Positions 43,883 to 52,527 of a stretch of DNA of 64,000 bases are shown here, piece after piece. Made by a program: the position numbers and the translations under genes. The first letter of the stretch is position 1. Every line of letters begins with the position of its first letter. The notes under the pieces were generated by a model. It was not told the origin of the DNA, searched no databases, and saw only the letters and a list, made by a program, of their open reading frames with translations. The DNA is taken from positions 10,403-74,402 of the forward strand of contig JAWQFQ010000018.1 in the NCBI GenBank assembly GCA_035967975.1, given 5' to 3'. The stretch is from Scytonema sp035967975 (lineage in GTDB: Bacteria; Cyanobacteriota; Cyanobacteriia; Cyanobacteriales; Nostocaceae).

Positions 43883-44734
43883 TCAAATTTGATACCAAAA
43901 TCCTTGGGCTTCCTTCCACAAATCAGCGATTGGTGCGGTATTTTCCATGTCTAGGGATGGAATGTCTGATTTGAGCCCAAATCTCCAACCAAGAGTCAAA
44001 GCAGAAGGCACCACTAAGTAGAGAACAGCTAAGTTTAGTCCTGCCCATAAGAACTTTGAAAATCCTGCTTTAACAATGAGATGATGCAGATTGTCCCGTT
44101 CGATTGTAGCTAAAGGATCTAAAGGATTAATTTCTCGACAGGGAATTCCCCAGCTTTCTAAAGCTGTACAGATTGCAGGAGGGCATTCGATTCTATTGTT
44201 TGGGCTTTGATAAGTCAAGATAAATGCTAAATCCAAAGCGGTAGCCAATGAGATGGTGTCCCGAAGTGCTGAGGTTAGGGTATTACTAGTTGGGAGATGT
44301 TGATTGATTTGAAGCTCCAGGGAATGCGCTAAGAATTCCCAATGTTGCAAAAGTTGGGAGTCAGTATTCGGGGGTAGGAATGATTCGCCAGGATTATCTC
44401 CAAGCCAAAATAGTTTTAAATTGGCTAAATTAGTATTGACTTTGAAAGACTTCCAATTTTGTAGGACTTGAAAGACTTCCTGCTGAGCATTAGACTGAAT
44501 TTCTAGCGAGTCTGCTAGCATGGCTGGCATGATGAGAGAACCTGGTTGTTGTTGGTAGAAGTGGGTATTATCAAGCAAATGCCAGAGTTCGCGTGCAACC
44601 CACAGGTCTATACTTGTTCCCAAAGATTTAACAACCGATAATCCATAGGGTGACAGCAACAAACTCGGATCGAGGACACAAGACCAAGGTTGTTGCCTAA
44701 CACTTATTGATAGGGGGGATGAAAGCGTTACCAT
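43883..44734 (-). CDS. Hypothetical protein with one C-terminal membrane segment
   Basis: 283 residues, no family recognised. The first 220 residues are soluble and helical ('LWVARELWHLLDNTHFYQQQ', 'LEFLAHSLELQINQHL'-type segments). 'FLWAGLNLAVLYLVVPSALT' around residues 230-250 is one likely transmembrane helix, followed by a short tail with acidic residues ('DIPSLDMENTAPIADLWKEA'). It lies 136 bp upstream of the LuxR-type gene in the same direction; proteins of this type are often found beside such regulators in cyanobacteria as far as I recall. Start ATG 44734 is the only reasonable one. Confidence 0.65.
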   Translation of the reverse strand: MVTLSSPLSISVRQQPWSCVLDPSLLLSPYGLSVVKSLGTSIDLWVARELWHLLDNTHFYQQQPGSLIMPAMLADSLEIQSNAQQEVFQVLQNWKSFKVNTNLANLKLFWLGDNPGESFLPPNTDSQLLQHWEFLAHSLELQINQHLPTSNTLTSALRDTISLATALDLAFILTYQSPNNRIECPPAICTALESWGIPCREINPLDPLATIERDNLHHLIVKAGFSKFLWAGLNLAVLYLVVPSALTLGWRFGLKSDIPSLDMENTAPIADLWKEAQGFWYQI

Positions 44735-44840
44735 TTTGGTGTACCTGTGGAATGGTGAATGCGCTAATCAATTCATGTTGGTGGCAAAATCTACTTTTGT
44801 AGGACTTACGCATTGACAGAAAACGTCAGATACGCATTTT

Positions 44841-45923
44841 TCACTTTCTCCTCGGCAAATTACACGTAGCAGAGAATGATGAGAGCAATAATTTGCGAAA
44901 GCATTTGAATATGCTTTCTGGATAATGCTTAACACTCTGTGCTAAGAGCATCCTGGCTTCAACGCATTCGGGAGACTCCCATCTGTTAGGAGACTCGCCT
45001 AACGCAGTTGTTACGGCATAACTCAACGAATTTAGTTGACACAATATGTCGTCATGAATCCGCTTAATTGCTTTTGCGATTGTCTGTTTATCCTTTGAAT
45101 CTCCCACCATGTGTTTGAACCTTTTTATAGCCATTATCGTTCTCTTGTTTTTAAACGAAATCCCCTGGCTATTCTTTTGACCTACATAACTGCATGGCAG
45201 AATCTGACCGAGCAAGGTCTCAAAAGGATATGTCCAATATCGATCATCTACTTTTTTACCCTTCAAAGCTTCTGCAATAAAATCACGCAAACATAGGAGT
45301 CTCTCCCTCTCATGTTTAGATGTAGCTAGTTCGTCAACGGGCGCTGTTTGCACCAAATTGCAAAGTTCACAGGATGCCGATGGTTTTACTAGCTTAGGCT
45401 TGAGCCGTTTGATGGCGTGTAGCAATGCAAGATGAGTCTTGGCACCGACGAAACCATCTGGCTTCAGCGAGAATCCGAAAGTCCCATCATAAGTCTTCTG
45501 AAACGCCACAATTGCACTGGTTGGTTTTTCGTTAGCTCCGTAGTTGATTGTTAGTGGTGCATAACCAAGTTTGTTAAGTTGTGTCTTTAGCCAATTTAAG
45601 TAGCCGCTATTTTGTTCGTTGGCGAAAATCAGCTTGTTCTGTGTCTTTTTGTCAATCTCTCTGTTATTCTTCCTACCAGTTGCCCGTTCATTGAAGAATT
45701 CAACAGCGTTGCGAAAGTTTTTTGTGTCCACGCCGTCCTCCACTATCGAGGGGTGTAACGCTGTTTTTTTGAAGTACATATTTAGCGAGAACTGTATCCA
45801 TCGCAGATAATCCCGTTTAGGAATGCCCCCTACTTTTTCCAATTCCAAGTCAATCTCAAATCTATCAAACCGCCTTGATAAATCTAATGGAGTGTCAAAG
45901 AGCCATTGATTTTGTAGTTTCAT
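44841..45923 (-). CDS. Peptidoglycan-binding-like protein at the end of an uncharacterised cluster
   Basis: 360 residues. It starts 'MKLQNQWLFDTPLDLSRRFD'. The middle, about residues 106-168 ('LNWLKTQLNKLGYAPLTINY', 'TSAIVAFQKTYDGTFGFSLK', 'PDGFVGAKTHLALL'), has the order of a PG_binding_1 domain: a helix with 'LK..L..LGY', 'AI.AFQ..Y' and 'PDG.VG..T...L'. The remaining half is basic and helical with a Cys pair ('SCELCNLVQTA'), no catalytic motif seen. Such domains bind cell-wall glycan. No signal peptide. Last gene of a six-gene leftward run starting at 51678; 68 bp separates it from the gene upstream. Confidence 0.6.
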   Translation of the reverse strand: MKLQNQWLFDTPLDLSRRFDRFEIDLELEKVGGIPKRDYLRWIQFSLNMYFKKTALHPSIVEDGVDTKNFRNAVEFFNERATGRKNNREIDKKTQNKLIFANEQNSGYLNWLKTQLNKLGYAPLTINYGANEKPTSAIVAFQKTYDGTFGFSLKPDGFVGAKTHLALLHAIKRLKPKLVKPSASCELCNLVQTAPVDELATSKHERERLLCLRDFIAEALKGKKVDDRYWTYPFETLLGQILPCSYVGQKNSQGISFKNKRTIMAIKRFKHMVGDSKDKQTIAKAIKRIHDDILCQLNSLSYAVTTALGESPNRWESPECVEARMLLAQSVKHYPESIFKCFRKLLLSSFSATCNLPRRK

Positions 45924-45990
45924 CTCCAGTCCTCTTTATTTGATTATCAGCAGACGTTGCACCATAACCACCCATATTAGGAGCGGGCTT

Positions 45991-47130
45991 TTATCCACGC
46001 GACGCTCGCTTCACAACCGACTCTTGACGTTTGCCATTGGGCGGCGCACCAGGTACATATACATTCCGGGGTGGTGGGGTGGGACGGCTCATTCGCATAC
46101 CTTTCTCGCTGGAAATCCATTCTTCGGCGTACTCAGCGATGCGGAACAGCAAGGCTTCAAAGTCAGTACGGTTCTTTTGCAATACATAAGGTTGCGCCAA
46201 CCAGCGTAGAATTTCCCTGCCAGCAACAGCCATGCGGTTCATGGTGCTGGCGTGAACGGATTCGCGGAAGTATTGCCACAGCACTAGTTCAATCAGTTCC
46301 CAAGCATTATCGGCACCAAACTGGGCGCGTATATCCATAGATTCCAGTACTTTGAAAGCCTCGGCGAGTGCCTGACTGGTTTCTACCCTTAACACATTAA
46401 TGTAGCCGTATGAGGAATTCTTAAGATTATTTCGCAAATCCAAGCCAGCGCGACGGACGATCGCTATCGAGCCAAATGTCGGATCGGTGGCTCGTTCTCG
46501 AATGACTTCACTGATGCGTTTATCTCGCCAGAACTTCGCCGTTTCGCTAATAAAATGGACAAACAAACCATGAAACTGGGGATTGGCACGGGCGCTAGGT
46601 CCCGGATCGACATTGGTATAACCGAAAACACGACGATAAGCACGCAGACGCTCGCGCTGGTGATAGCGCAAAATATTGTGCTTATCGAAGCGATAAAGTC
46701 CGTAAGCCCCTTGACCATTGGAAATCCGCAGCGTTCCAGCCCGGAAAAGTTCTTGTAGTTTGTTCATCACCCGGAACACTCCCAGGCGTTCGTGCATATA
46801 TATATAGTAGAGGTCGGCAGCAGAGAGGATGCGATCGCTCGTTACAGTATCATCGTAATCCACCACTCCCGCAGATATCTGCGTATTGTCCAGATCGTTG
46901 GGAGCATCCTTACTCAAACCGATGAGGTCAGTTAGCCCAGCATCGGGGGCTGGGGCTTTACCGTTTTGGGTGGCAGCAAATTGTCTAACTTGCTCATCCA
47001 CCATACGGTTCAGCACTTCTGCTAGGTCGGGATTAGCAATCAGTTCGGGACCAAGTTGGGCGAGAGTTTCTTGCAGCAGCGCCGCAATTTGATCGTTGAG
47101 CTGGTCATAGTCACCTGTGGTAATACCCAT
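45991..47130 (-). CDS. Hypothetical protein, uncharacterised cluster gene 5
   Basis: 379 residues with no family I recognise. N-terminal helical region ('DQLNDQIAALLQETLAQLGP', 'ADLAEVLNRMVDEQVRQFAA'-like), then 'ILSAADLYYIYMHERLGVFR', a segment 'FRAGTLRISNGQGAYGLYRF', and arginine/tyrosine-rich 'YHQRERLRAYRRVFGYTNVD'. The C-terminus is basic and Pro/Gly-rich ('SRPTPPPRNVYVPGAPPNGK'). No signal peptide or membrane segment. The strong start at 47130 follows the end of the previous gene by 56 bp. Its conserved look and position suggest a structural partner of the neighbours. Confidence 0.6.
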   Translation of the reverse strand: MGITTGDYDQLNDQIAALLQETLAQLGPELIANPDLAEVLNRMVDEQVRQFAATQNGKAPAPDAGLTDLIGLSKDAPNDLDNTQISAGVVDYDDTVTSDRILSAADLYYIYMHERLGVFRVMNKLQELFRAGTLRISNGQGAYGLYRFDKHNILRYHQRERLRAYRRVFGYTNVDPGPSARANPQFHGLFVHFISETAKFWRDKRISEVIRERATDPTFGSIAIVRRAGLDLRNNLKNSSYGYINVLRVETSQALAEAFKVLESMDIRAQFGADNAWELIELVLWQYFRESVHASTMNRMAVAGREILRWLAQPYVLQKNRTDFEALLFRIAEYAEEWISSEKGMRMSRPTPPPRNVYVPGAPPNGKRQESVVKRASRG

Positions 47131-47186
47131 AGTTCAAATCCTGTCGTCTTCCTAATAAAAATTGTGGTTTGGTTGTGCTTGAGCCA

Positions 47187-48488
47187 CTACCCTGCTAGGT
47201 TCGCCAGTTCGTTGAGCTGGGTGAGTAAGTTATCTAATGCCCATGTCACTCGCTCATTCGAGAGTATCTGTTCTAAAGTTGACCGACTTGAAGAGTTGAG
47301 GGGTGTCCAAATTTTTAGATGGACAACTATCGGAGCGATCGTCCAGAACAGACGGTCTGCTTGGTCTGTCACAAAGTCAATTCCGTAGGCATTGTCTAAG
47401 GTGCTGGGGGCTTCCATATTAGCAAAGCGGTCTAGCCAGTCAATGAGGTCACTGACTGTAATATCTGGTAGCCATGCACTTAGATTAGATGCTGTACGAG
47501 GATCTCTCTCTACTTCAATTGGGGATGTGGCTAAGATGCTAAATCGACTAGCACGGGAACGGCGTTCGCTTTCACTTAAACCCACCGATTCCAACGCATT
47601 GCTAAAATCGGTTTTCCCTTGGGATAATACTGGTAACAATACGCGAGCGCGGTCAATCCGTTCGCTGAGCGAGGAAGAGTGACTTGCTCTGCCTCCAGCA
47701 TAATATTTATCCCAGGCTTGCTCTAGCATTTGAATGTAGGTTTTGAGCAGTTCATACTGAGTAATCTGGTCTTCGTCATTGATGTTGACCGCCAGCATGG
47801 CATCGTTCAAAAACGCCTGTCTGCCAAATTCTGCTACATTATCGTTGAGCGAACTGAGATAGGCTTCCACCCTAGCAGGTCGGGGTTCATCCATCCAGCG
47901 AAATTCTTCCACCAGTACTTTGATTTGGGAAGTAATCAGCGATCGCAGTGCTTCTACTCTTTCTTGATCGGCTTGAGGTATAAATGAACTTAATCGCTCA
48001 ATAATTTTTAAAGCATCTGCCATGATGATGCTTGCTTGACGGTACAATGCTGCTTGTTGAGTTGAAAGCTCGCCTAGTAGTTCCTTACTCTTGCCATCAG
48101 CACTGTAGAGTACCATCTGACTCTGGGATGGTAGGGTAGCCAGTTTGCCGCCCTTGGTTTTGGGAAAAGCCGCATTCAACGCATTGAAAAAATTGGCAGC
48201 ACCCCGTCCGGGAGAGCGCCCTAATACCTGAGTCATTGCCCGTTCTACTTGGCGTTCTAGCTGGTTAACAGTGCTAGTCGAGCTAGTTTGCACTGAACCA
48301 CTATCATAGGCAGTCTGTTGATTCCCAGCATAACGCTTAAAACTACTGAGTAAATCACTCAACAGCAGATTTCCCTGTTCATCAACTGTGCCAATCGGTC
48401 TAGTGGGGTAAAGTTGAATCATCAGTCCGCCCCGCAGGGCTTTTAACTGCTTGGCGCGTTTACGATTGAGAAGTAAGTTATTCATCAT
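47187..48488 (-). CDS. Hypothetical protein, uncharacterised cluster gene 4
   Basis: I take the Met pair at 48485-48488 ('MMNNLLLNRKRAKQLKALRG') as start; a longer frame to 48584 overlaps the preceding gene and passes through dispersed TCCTTTGT-type repeat sequence. About 432 residues, mostly helical: 'LERQVERAMTQVLGRSPGRG', 'ALYRQASIIMADALKIIERL', 'LLKTYIQMLEQAWDKYYAGG' and a C-terminal 'ADRLFWTIAPIVVHLKIWTP'. No catalytic motif, signal peptide or membrane helix. No family recognised. Pattern suggests a scaffold or structural protein. Confidence 0.6.
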   Translation of the reverse strand: MMNNLLLNRKRAKQLKALRGGLMIQLYPTRPIGTVDEQGNLLLSDLLSSFKRYAGNQQTAYDSGSVQTSSTSTVNQLERQVERAMTQVLGRSPGRGAANFFNALNAAFPKTKGGKLATLPSQSQMVLYSADGKSKELLGELSTQQAALYRQASIIMADALKIIERLSSFIPQADQERVEALRSLITSQIKVLVEEFRWMDEPRPARVEAYLSSLNDNVAEFGRQAFLNDAMLAVNINDEDQITQYELLKTYIQMLEQAWDKYYAGGRASHSSSLSERIDRARVLLPVLSQGKTDFSNALESVGLSESERRSRASRFSILATSPIEVERDPRTASNLSAWLPDITVSDLIDWLDRFANMEAPSTLDNAYGIDFVTDQADRLFWTIAPIVVHLKIWTPLNSSSRSTLEQILSNERVTWALDNLLTQLNELANLAG

Positions 48489-48567
48489 AATTGGGAGTTT
48501 TGTTATTTGTCCTTTGTCGTTTATCCTTTGTAAATACAAATGACTCTCGACCATTGGCAATCGATTG

Positions 48568-49221
48568 TCAATAACTGATAACACTAGAAAGCCTGTCGTA
48601 GAGTGTTTCTAATTCATCATGGATACAGAAGAAGTGGACAAAGGTTTCTGGTTGACCGGGTTGAACTTTACTATTCGGTTCGTATTTTTGGCGAGCATCT
48701 TCGACAAAAGCATGAACGGCATCTCCCCATGCCTTGATTAATTGCTTAGTTTGCTCGCTGTTCAAGTGTAGTGTTTCTTGAGCTAGCAACTTTACTGTCC
48801 ACTTTCGAGCTTCGCAATCGGTGATAAAATCTAAAAATAATTCGTCTGAGCAGGGAGAATCAGAATCCTCCAAAGGAGTGAGTTCGCGATTATTCAGTTC
48901 TGGCAATGATGCTTTAAATATCTGCCAACATCTAATGAGTTCTTGGTGAATGCGGGCGATCGCGCCTTTGACTTCTGCTTCTAGTGGTGTAGCCTCCACC
49001 AGTAATCGCTGTGCTGCCAAATAGCCTTCTATCGACTGAAGCCGTTCTATTTCTTCTGTGCTGGTGAGGTTTTCTGGCAATTGCCGAGCTACCAAATCGT
49101 CGATTAATGCCTGAATAGGGATGCTGCGATCTCCTAATCGCTCGACCATCTCCTGCAATGCGATCGCTTTTGACCGTAGCCTGCCATAATTTTCCCTAGC
49201 TTGGGTACTCAGTTGTGTCAT
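48568..49221 (-). CDS. Hypothetical helical protein, uncharacterised cluster gene 3
   Basis: 217 residues, all-helical and acidic ('LRSKAIALQEMVERLGDRSI', 'IARIHQELIRCWQIFKASLP', 'LKVQPGQPETFVHF'-type end). No known domain. It starts 3 bp after the stop of the zincin gene, so translation is very likely coupled, which argues that it acts with that protease. Confidence 0.6.
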   Translation of the reverse strand: MTQLSTQARENYGRLRSKAIALQEMVERLGDRSIPIQALIDDLVARQLPENLTSTEEIERLQSIEGYLAAQRLLVEATPLEAEVKGAIARIHQELIRCWQIFKASLPELNNRELTPLEDSDSPCSDELFLDFITDCEARKWTVKLLAQETLHLNSEQTKQLIKAWGDAVHAFVEDARQKYEPNSKVQPGQPETFVHFFCIHDELETLYDRLSSVISY

Positions 49222-49224
49222 CGA

Positions 49225-50589
49225 TTATCGCCTCCCAAGAATGCGGTAAAAATTGTTGGTAATACTTTGGGGATTTGCTAACTGCCGATCCAGTGCGAAG
49301 CGAGCCGCACTAATCATCAGCCGAACAGGGATTGTCCCAGGGTCTTTTCCCATTGCCAAACGCTGTCCAGCGAGTTCGATCATTTCCATGTGTTCTGGAC
49401 CAAATGCTACCACCTCAGCCATTGACTTATTGCCAAATTGATGATAACGCTGAAATACCATTGTATCTACTGCCATTTCAGCGGCAGGGTAGAAAGTCTT
49501 CATAAACACAAGTGGAATATCGTTAGGAGTGATGCGGGGGTACAGCCGTTTCCAAACGCGGGTGAGGTCTGCCGCCATCTGGTTTAGCCCCAAACGACGT
49601 AACAGAATCAGGTTAATTAGCACTCGCAAGTAGGGGGTAGGATGTACGGATTCTGGATTAAACCGTAAGGTATCGGCGGCGGAACGACCGACGACATCCA
49701 TCAAAGACTCCACCACAGCCGGACCACCCAAAACCAAAGCAAACATATCTGCCATCATTTCTTTATGCCAGTTTGCCCAGACTCTTGCCACTCTGCGGGG
49801 AAAGTATCCCTCGACGGTTAGGCGTTGATAAATGCGAGCTGGTACTTCTGACCACAGCCCCAAATCTGCTTGTAGGTTGTGCGAGACTTCGTGCAGTACA
49901 CTTGATAATGCCCACACATTGTCCAGTCGATGCTGTGGCAGTACAATCAGCGGAAACAAGTTGGGATGGAAGCGTAACTTTTGCAGAGGTACGCCCCGGC
50001 GAAAGGTGGCTGGACTGAAGCCACTGTCTGCGTAACTAAAGGGCAGCAGGGTGGGGGTGGGTTTGGCAATACCCAAGCCAGTGTAAACTTTTTCGTAACA
50101 CCCGATCGCAATCCGGTCCACTGCCCGTAACCGTTCGCCAAAGCTGGAGAGGCGTTGCACAAATAAATCAAAGTAGAAGTCCCAAATTCCTTCTACGTAC
50201 ACTACCCGATTGCTGACAAGCTGCTTGCGCTCTAGTAACACCCGCAGGCGTTCAGGAGTCGGTTCTCGACGGGCAGCACTAGCAGCAGCTTCTACCCAGC
50301 GTGACATCTCCACTAACTTAACGCGAAATCCCTCAATCAAACGGTTAACTGCTTCAATATGAGCCTCACTAGGAGCAGCGGGTGTAGTACCAAACTCATC
50401 TTTAGCAAAGGGACGCAGAGATTGAGCATGGCGGGTGAGGTTAATCGACTGGACATTTAGCCAATTATTAAGCAGACGGTATTCGCCTAAAGTTGTGGCT
50501 CCCCTGATTCGATGAGATGGGTTGGTAGTGGGAAGTAATTGAGTTTCCGTGAGTGAAGGCGATCGCACTGACCGCGATAAACGTACCAT
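49225..50589 (-). CDS. Zincin-type metallopeptidase (HEVSH), uncharacterised cluster gene 2
   Basis: 454 residues. 'WALSSVLHEVSHNLQADLGL' near residue 234 is an HExxH zinc-binding motif, and 'WANWHKEMMADMFALVLGGP' near residue 278 supplies a Glu (or His/Asp) in the place expected for the third ligand of a gluzincin-like fold. Before it, 'FHPNLFPLIVLPQHRLDNVW' resembles the substrate-edge strand. No signal peptide is seen, so it probably acts in the cytoplasm or is exported by another route. The next gene upstream encodes a protein with an acidic repeat region and a cationic core, a plausible substrate. No named peptidase family recognised. Confidence 0.65.
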   Translation of the reverse strand: MVRLSRSVRSPSLTETQLLPTTNPSHRIRGATTLGEYRLLNNWLNVQSINLTRHAQSLRPFAKDEFGTTPAAPSEAHIEAVNRLIEGFRVKLVEMSRWVEAAASAARREPTPERLRVLLERKQLVSNRVVYVEGIWDFYFDLFVQRLSSFGERLRAVDRIAIGCYEKVYTGLGIAKPTPTLLPFSYADSGFSPATFRRGVPLQKLRFHPNLFPLIVLPQHRLDNVWALSSVLHEVSHNLQADLGLWSEVPARIYQRLTVEGYFPRRVARVWANWHKEMMADMFALVLGGPAVVESLMDVVGRSAADTLRFNPESVHPTPYLRVLINLILLRRLGLNQMAADLTRVWKRLYPRITPNDIPLVFMKTFYPAAEMAVDTMVFQRYHQFGNKSMAEVVAFGPEHMEMIELAGQRLAMGKDPGTIPVRLMISAARFALDRQLANPQSITNNFYRILGRR

Positions 50590-50631
50590 AATACAGCCTA
50601 TTAGATATGCTTAAAGCTGAGAACCTCTTCT

Positions 50632-51678
50632 TCAACGACTGCCACACGTTGGACAGTAAGATTCACTTTCGCGATGACCCACGCGCTGTTTACGAGGAGG
50701 ACGAGCTGTGCGACTTTGTAAAACCATATTCCGTTTCACTGCCTTCTCAACTTTGCCCGGTTTGAGGACTTGACGAGTTGCAGCGGCTGTTGCCCTTACA
50801 GCTTTTTGTCGATTAATCGGCTTACCAGCGCGAGCTTCTGCCTTTAAAGTGGCAACAGTTCGGCGTTGAATTGCAGGAATTGCTCGAGCCAATTGCTTGC
50901 CTTCCCAGCCTTCTTTCATCAACACCTGAGCCAACAAGGCATTTGCTTGCACCATGATGGGAATAACGTGTCGCAGCAATTGTGTTGCATTCATACTGGC
51001 AATAGTGGCTGGTAATGCAGCCGAAACAAAAGCTTCAGCTTCCGCTTCGGTGGTTGCGTCTGCTGCTTGAGCCGCCAAAAACTCTGCGAGTGCTGCTTCT
51101 TTTGCCATCTCTGTGGGAGCAACTTCGGCATCCGCTTCGTTCATCCCAAAAAACTCTGCCTCCATTTGAGCCGCTTCCATCTCAGCTTCTTTTACCAAAG
51201 CTTTGGTAAGTTTGCCTGCCAGGGGACCAGTAATTCCTCCAACTCCCGGTATCATGCCGCCAAAAACCGTTGCCAGCTTTGGAGCAACTCGCTTTAGCAC
51301 CCTGCCTGCACCTTTTTTGAATTTTTTCCAACCTCTTGCAAGTCTTGCTCTCAGCTTTTTGAAGAAGTAGTCACCTTCATTTTCATATTCCAGGGAGTTG
51401 TAGCCATCCTCGTCTTCCATCTCCCATTCATCTTCAAATTCAGATTCGGCGTAAGCAGATATACCGTCAGTTTCCCACTCATCTTCAAATTCGGGTTCGG
51501 TGTAAGCAGATATATCCTCCATTTCCCACTCGTTTTCAAACTCTGGTTGACGGCTGTAGTCACTATCCACCGATGTTTCCCATTCATCTTCAAACTCAAA
51601 TTCCGGTTCAGCGTAAGCAGTACTATTTTGAAATGCCATATGGGGAAGGGGCGCTTCAAACAGTGCATCGTTTTGCAT
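50632..51678 (-). CDS. Acidic-repeat protein with cationic/glycine-rich core, cluster gene 1
   Basis: 348 residues with strong charge segregation. Residues ~20-100 repeat 'EFEDEWE' and relatives five times (EFEFEDEWE, EFENEWE, EFEDEWE twice, EYENE), spaced by 'ISAYTEP'-like linkers. Residues ~104-140 are strongly basic and amphipathic ('FFKKLRARLARGWKKFKKGA', 'GRVLKRVAPKLATV'), then a glycine-rich hydrophobic segment 'FGGMIPGVGGITGPLAGKLT'. An Ala/Glu-rich helical region follows, then a basic tail ending with a Cys pair ('CPTCGSR'). The plan looks like an acidic shield before a membrane-active segment. First gene of the leftward cluster. No signal peptide. Confidence 0.65.
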   Translation of the reverse strand: MQNDALFEAPLPHMAFQNSTAYAEPEFEFEDEWETSVDSDYSRQPEFENEWEMEDISAYTEPEFEDEWETDGISAYAESEFEDEWEMEDEDGYNSLEYENEGDYFFKKLRARLARGWKKFKKGAGRVLKRVAPKLATVFGGMIPGVGGITGPLAGKLTKALVKEAEMEAAQMEAEFFGMNEADAEVAPTEMAKEAALAEFLAAQAADATTEAEAEAFVSAALPATIASMNATQLLRHVIPIMVQANALLAQVLMKEGWEGKQLARAIPAIQRRTVATLKAEARAGKPINRQKAVRATAAATRQVLKPGKVEKAVKRNMVLQSRTARPPRKQRVGHRESESYCPTCGSR

Positions 51679-52527
51679 AGTCTTTTTCTCCTTCAGTTTC
51701 AGAGCATTTTATCTTGAGTTGCCTGGTTTAACGGTATGCTTGCGGATGGTGGCATTACGAGCGATCTCTGTTGTTAAAGTAGCCCGCCCGGTTTTTGAGT
51801 CCGTGAGCAACATTATTGCTGCCACAAAATAGAGCTTCCATTTCCACCCCCACGGCTTCTATCAGGTCTCTAAAAAATTAGATTGCTTGCATCTATTAGT
51901 AGTCGTCATCAACTGGGTACACGAACCAAAAATTGACTTGCATAGCGGTGGGATCGGTCAACAGATCAATTGGCTAATTCCTATTTTTGGCTGCTAATAG
52001 AGTAGCAAGTTTGAAGCTAGGGTAATAGTCACACAATTTTGGTCGCATACCTAAGGTAGCTTATTTGAGGGACATTCATTCGAGAGGGAAAAGTTTTGGG
52101 GGAGTTAGAGAGTCGGTCAAGTAATAACAGCTGACAAAAACAGAATTATGTAAATAAGTTAAACAATAGTTACAGCATCGGCATTAAACTATATGTATAC
52201 CCTGCTCTGCCAAATCGTTGATTATAGCGCAATACTCCCTCAGTAAGAGTTCAGCTATTAGCTGTCAGCCATCAGCTTTGAAGCACATTTTGCTCGCTCT
52301 GTATAGACGACAGGAGCGCGAAACGAAAACACCTTTAGAGCAAGAATTACTGATTGCTGATTGCTGACGGCTGAACGCTCACCTTATATCTTGCACCTAG
52401 GTCAAAAACCGGGTTTCTTGAGAATGATGACGCTAAAAAAGCTTAATTCTTCGTTTAGAAATCCGGTTTTTCAGGTCTTGTTGAGAATGGTGCAAGATGT
52501 CAGTTACGCTGATGATGAATGCATAAA
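51679..52527. other. Long intergenic stretch with one MITE-like element
   Basis: About 850 bp upstream of the acidic-repeat gene and downstream of pstS. Contains dispersed sequences (CAGCTATTAGCTGTCAGCCATCAG, split here as repeat-type text) and the 111-bp element at 52388-52498. No gene called. The cluster promoter should be close to 51690-51800. Confidence 0.5.
52388..52498. mobile_element. MITE-like element family D (111 bp)
   Basis: Perfect 10-bp terminal inverted repeats ATCTTGCACC and GGTGCAAGAT; the interior holds AAAACCGGGTTTCTTGAGA and TTTAGAAATCCGGTTTTTC, which pair imperfectly. No coding capacity. It shares the AAACCGGGTTTC core with family B. Confidence 0.75.
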
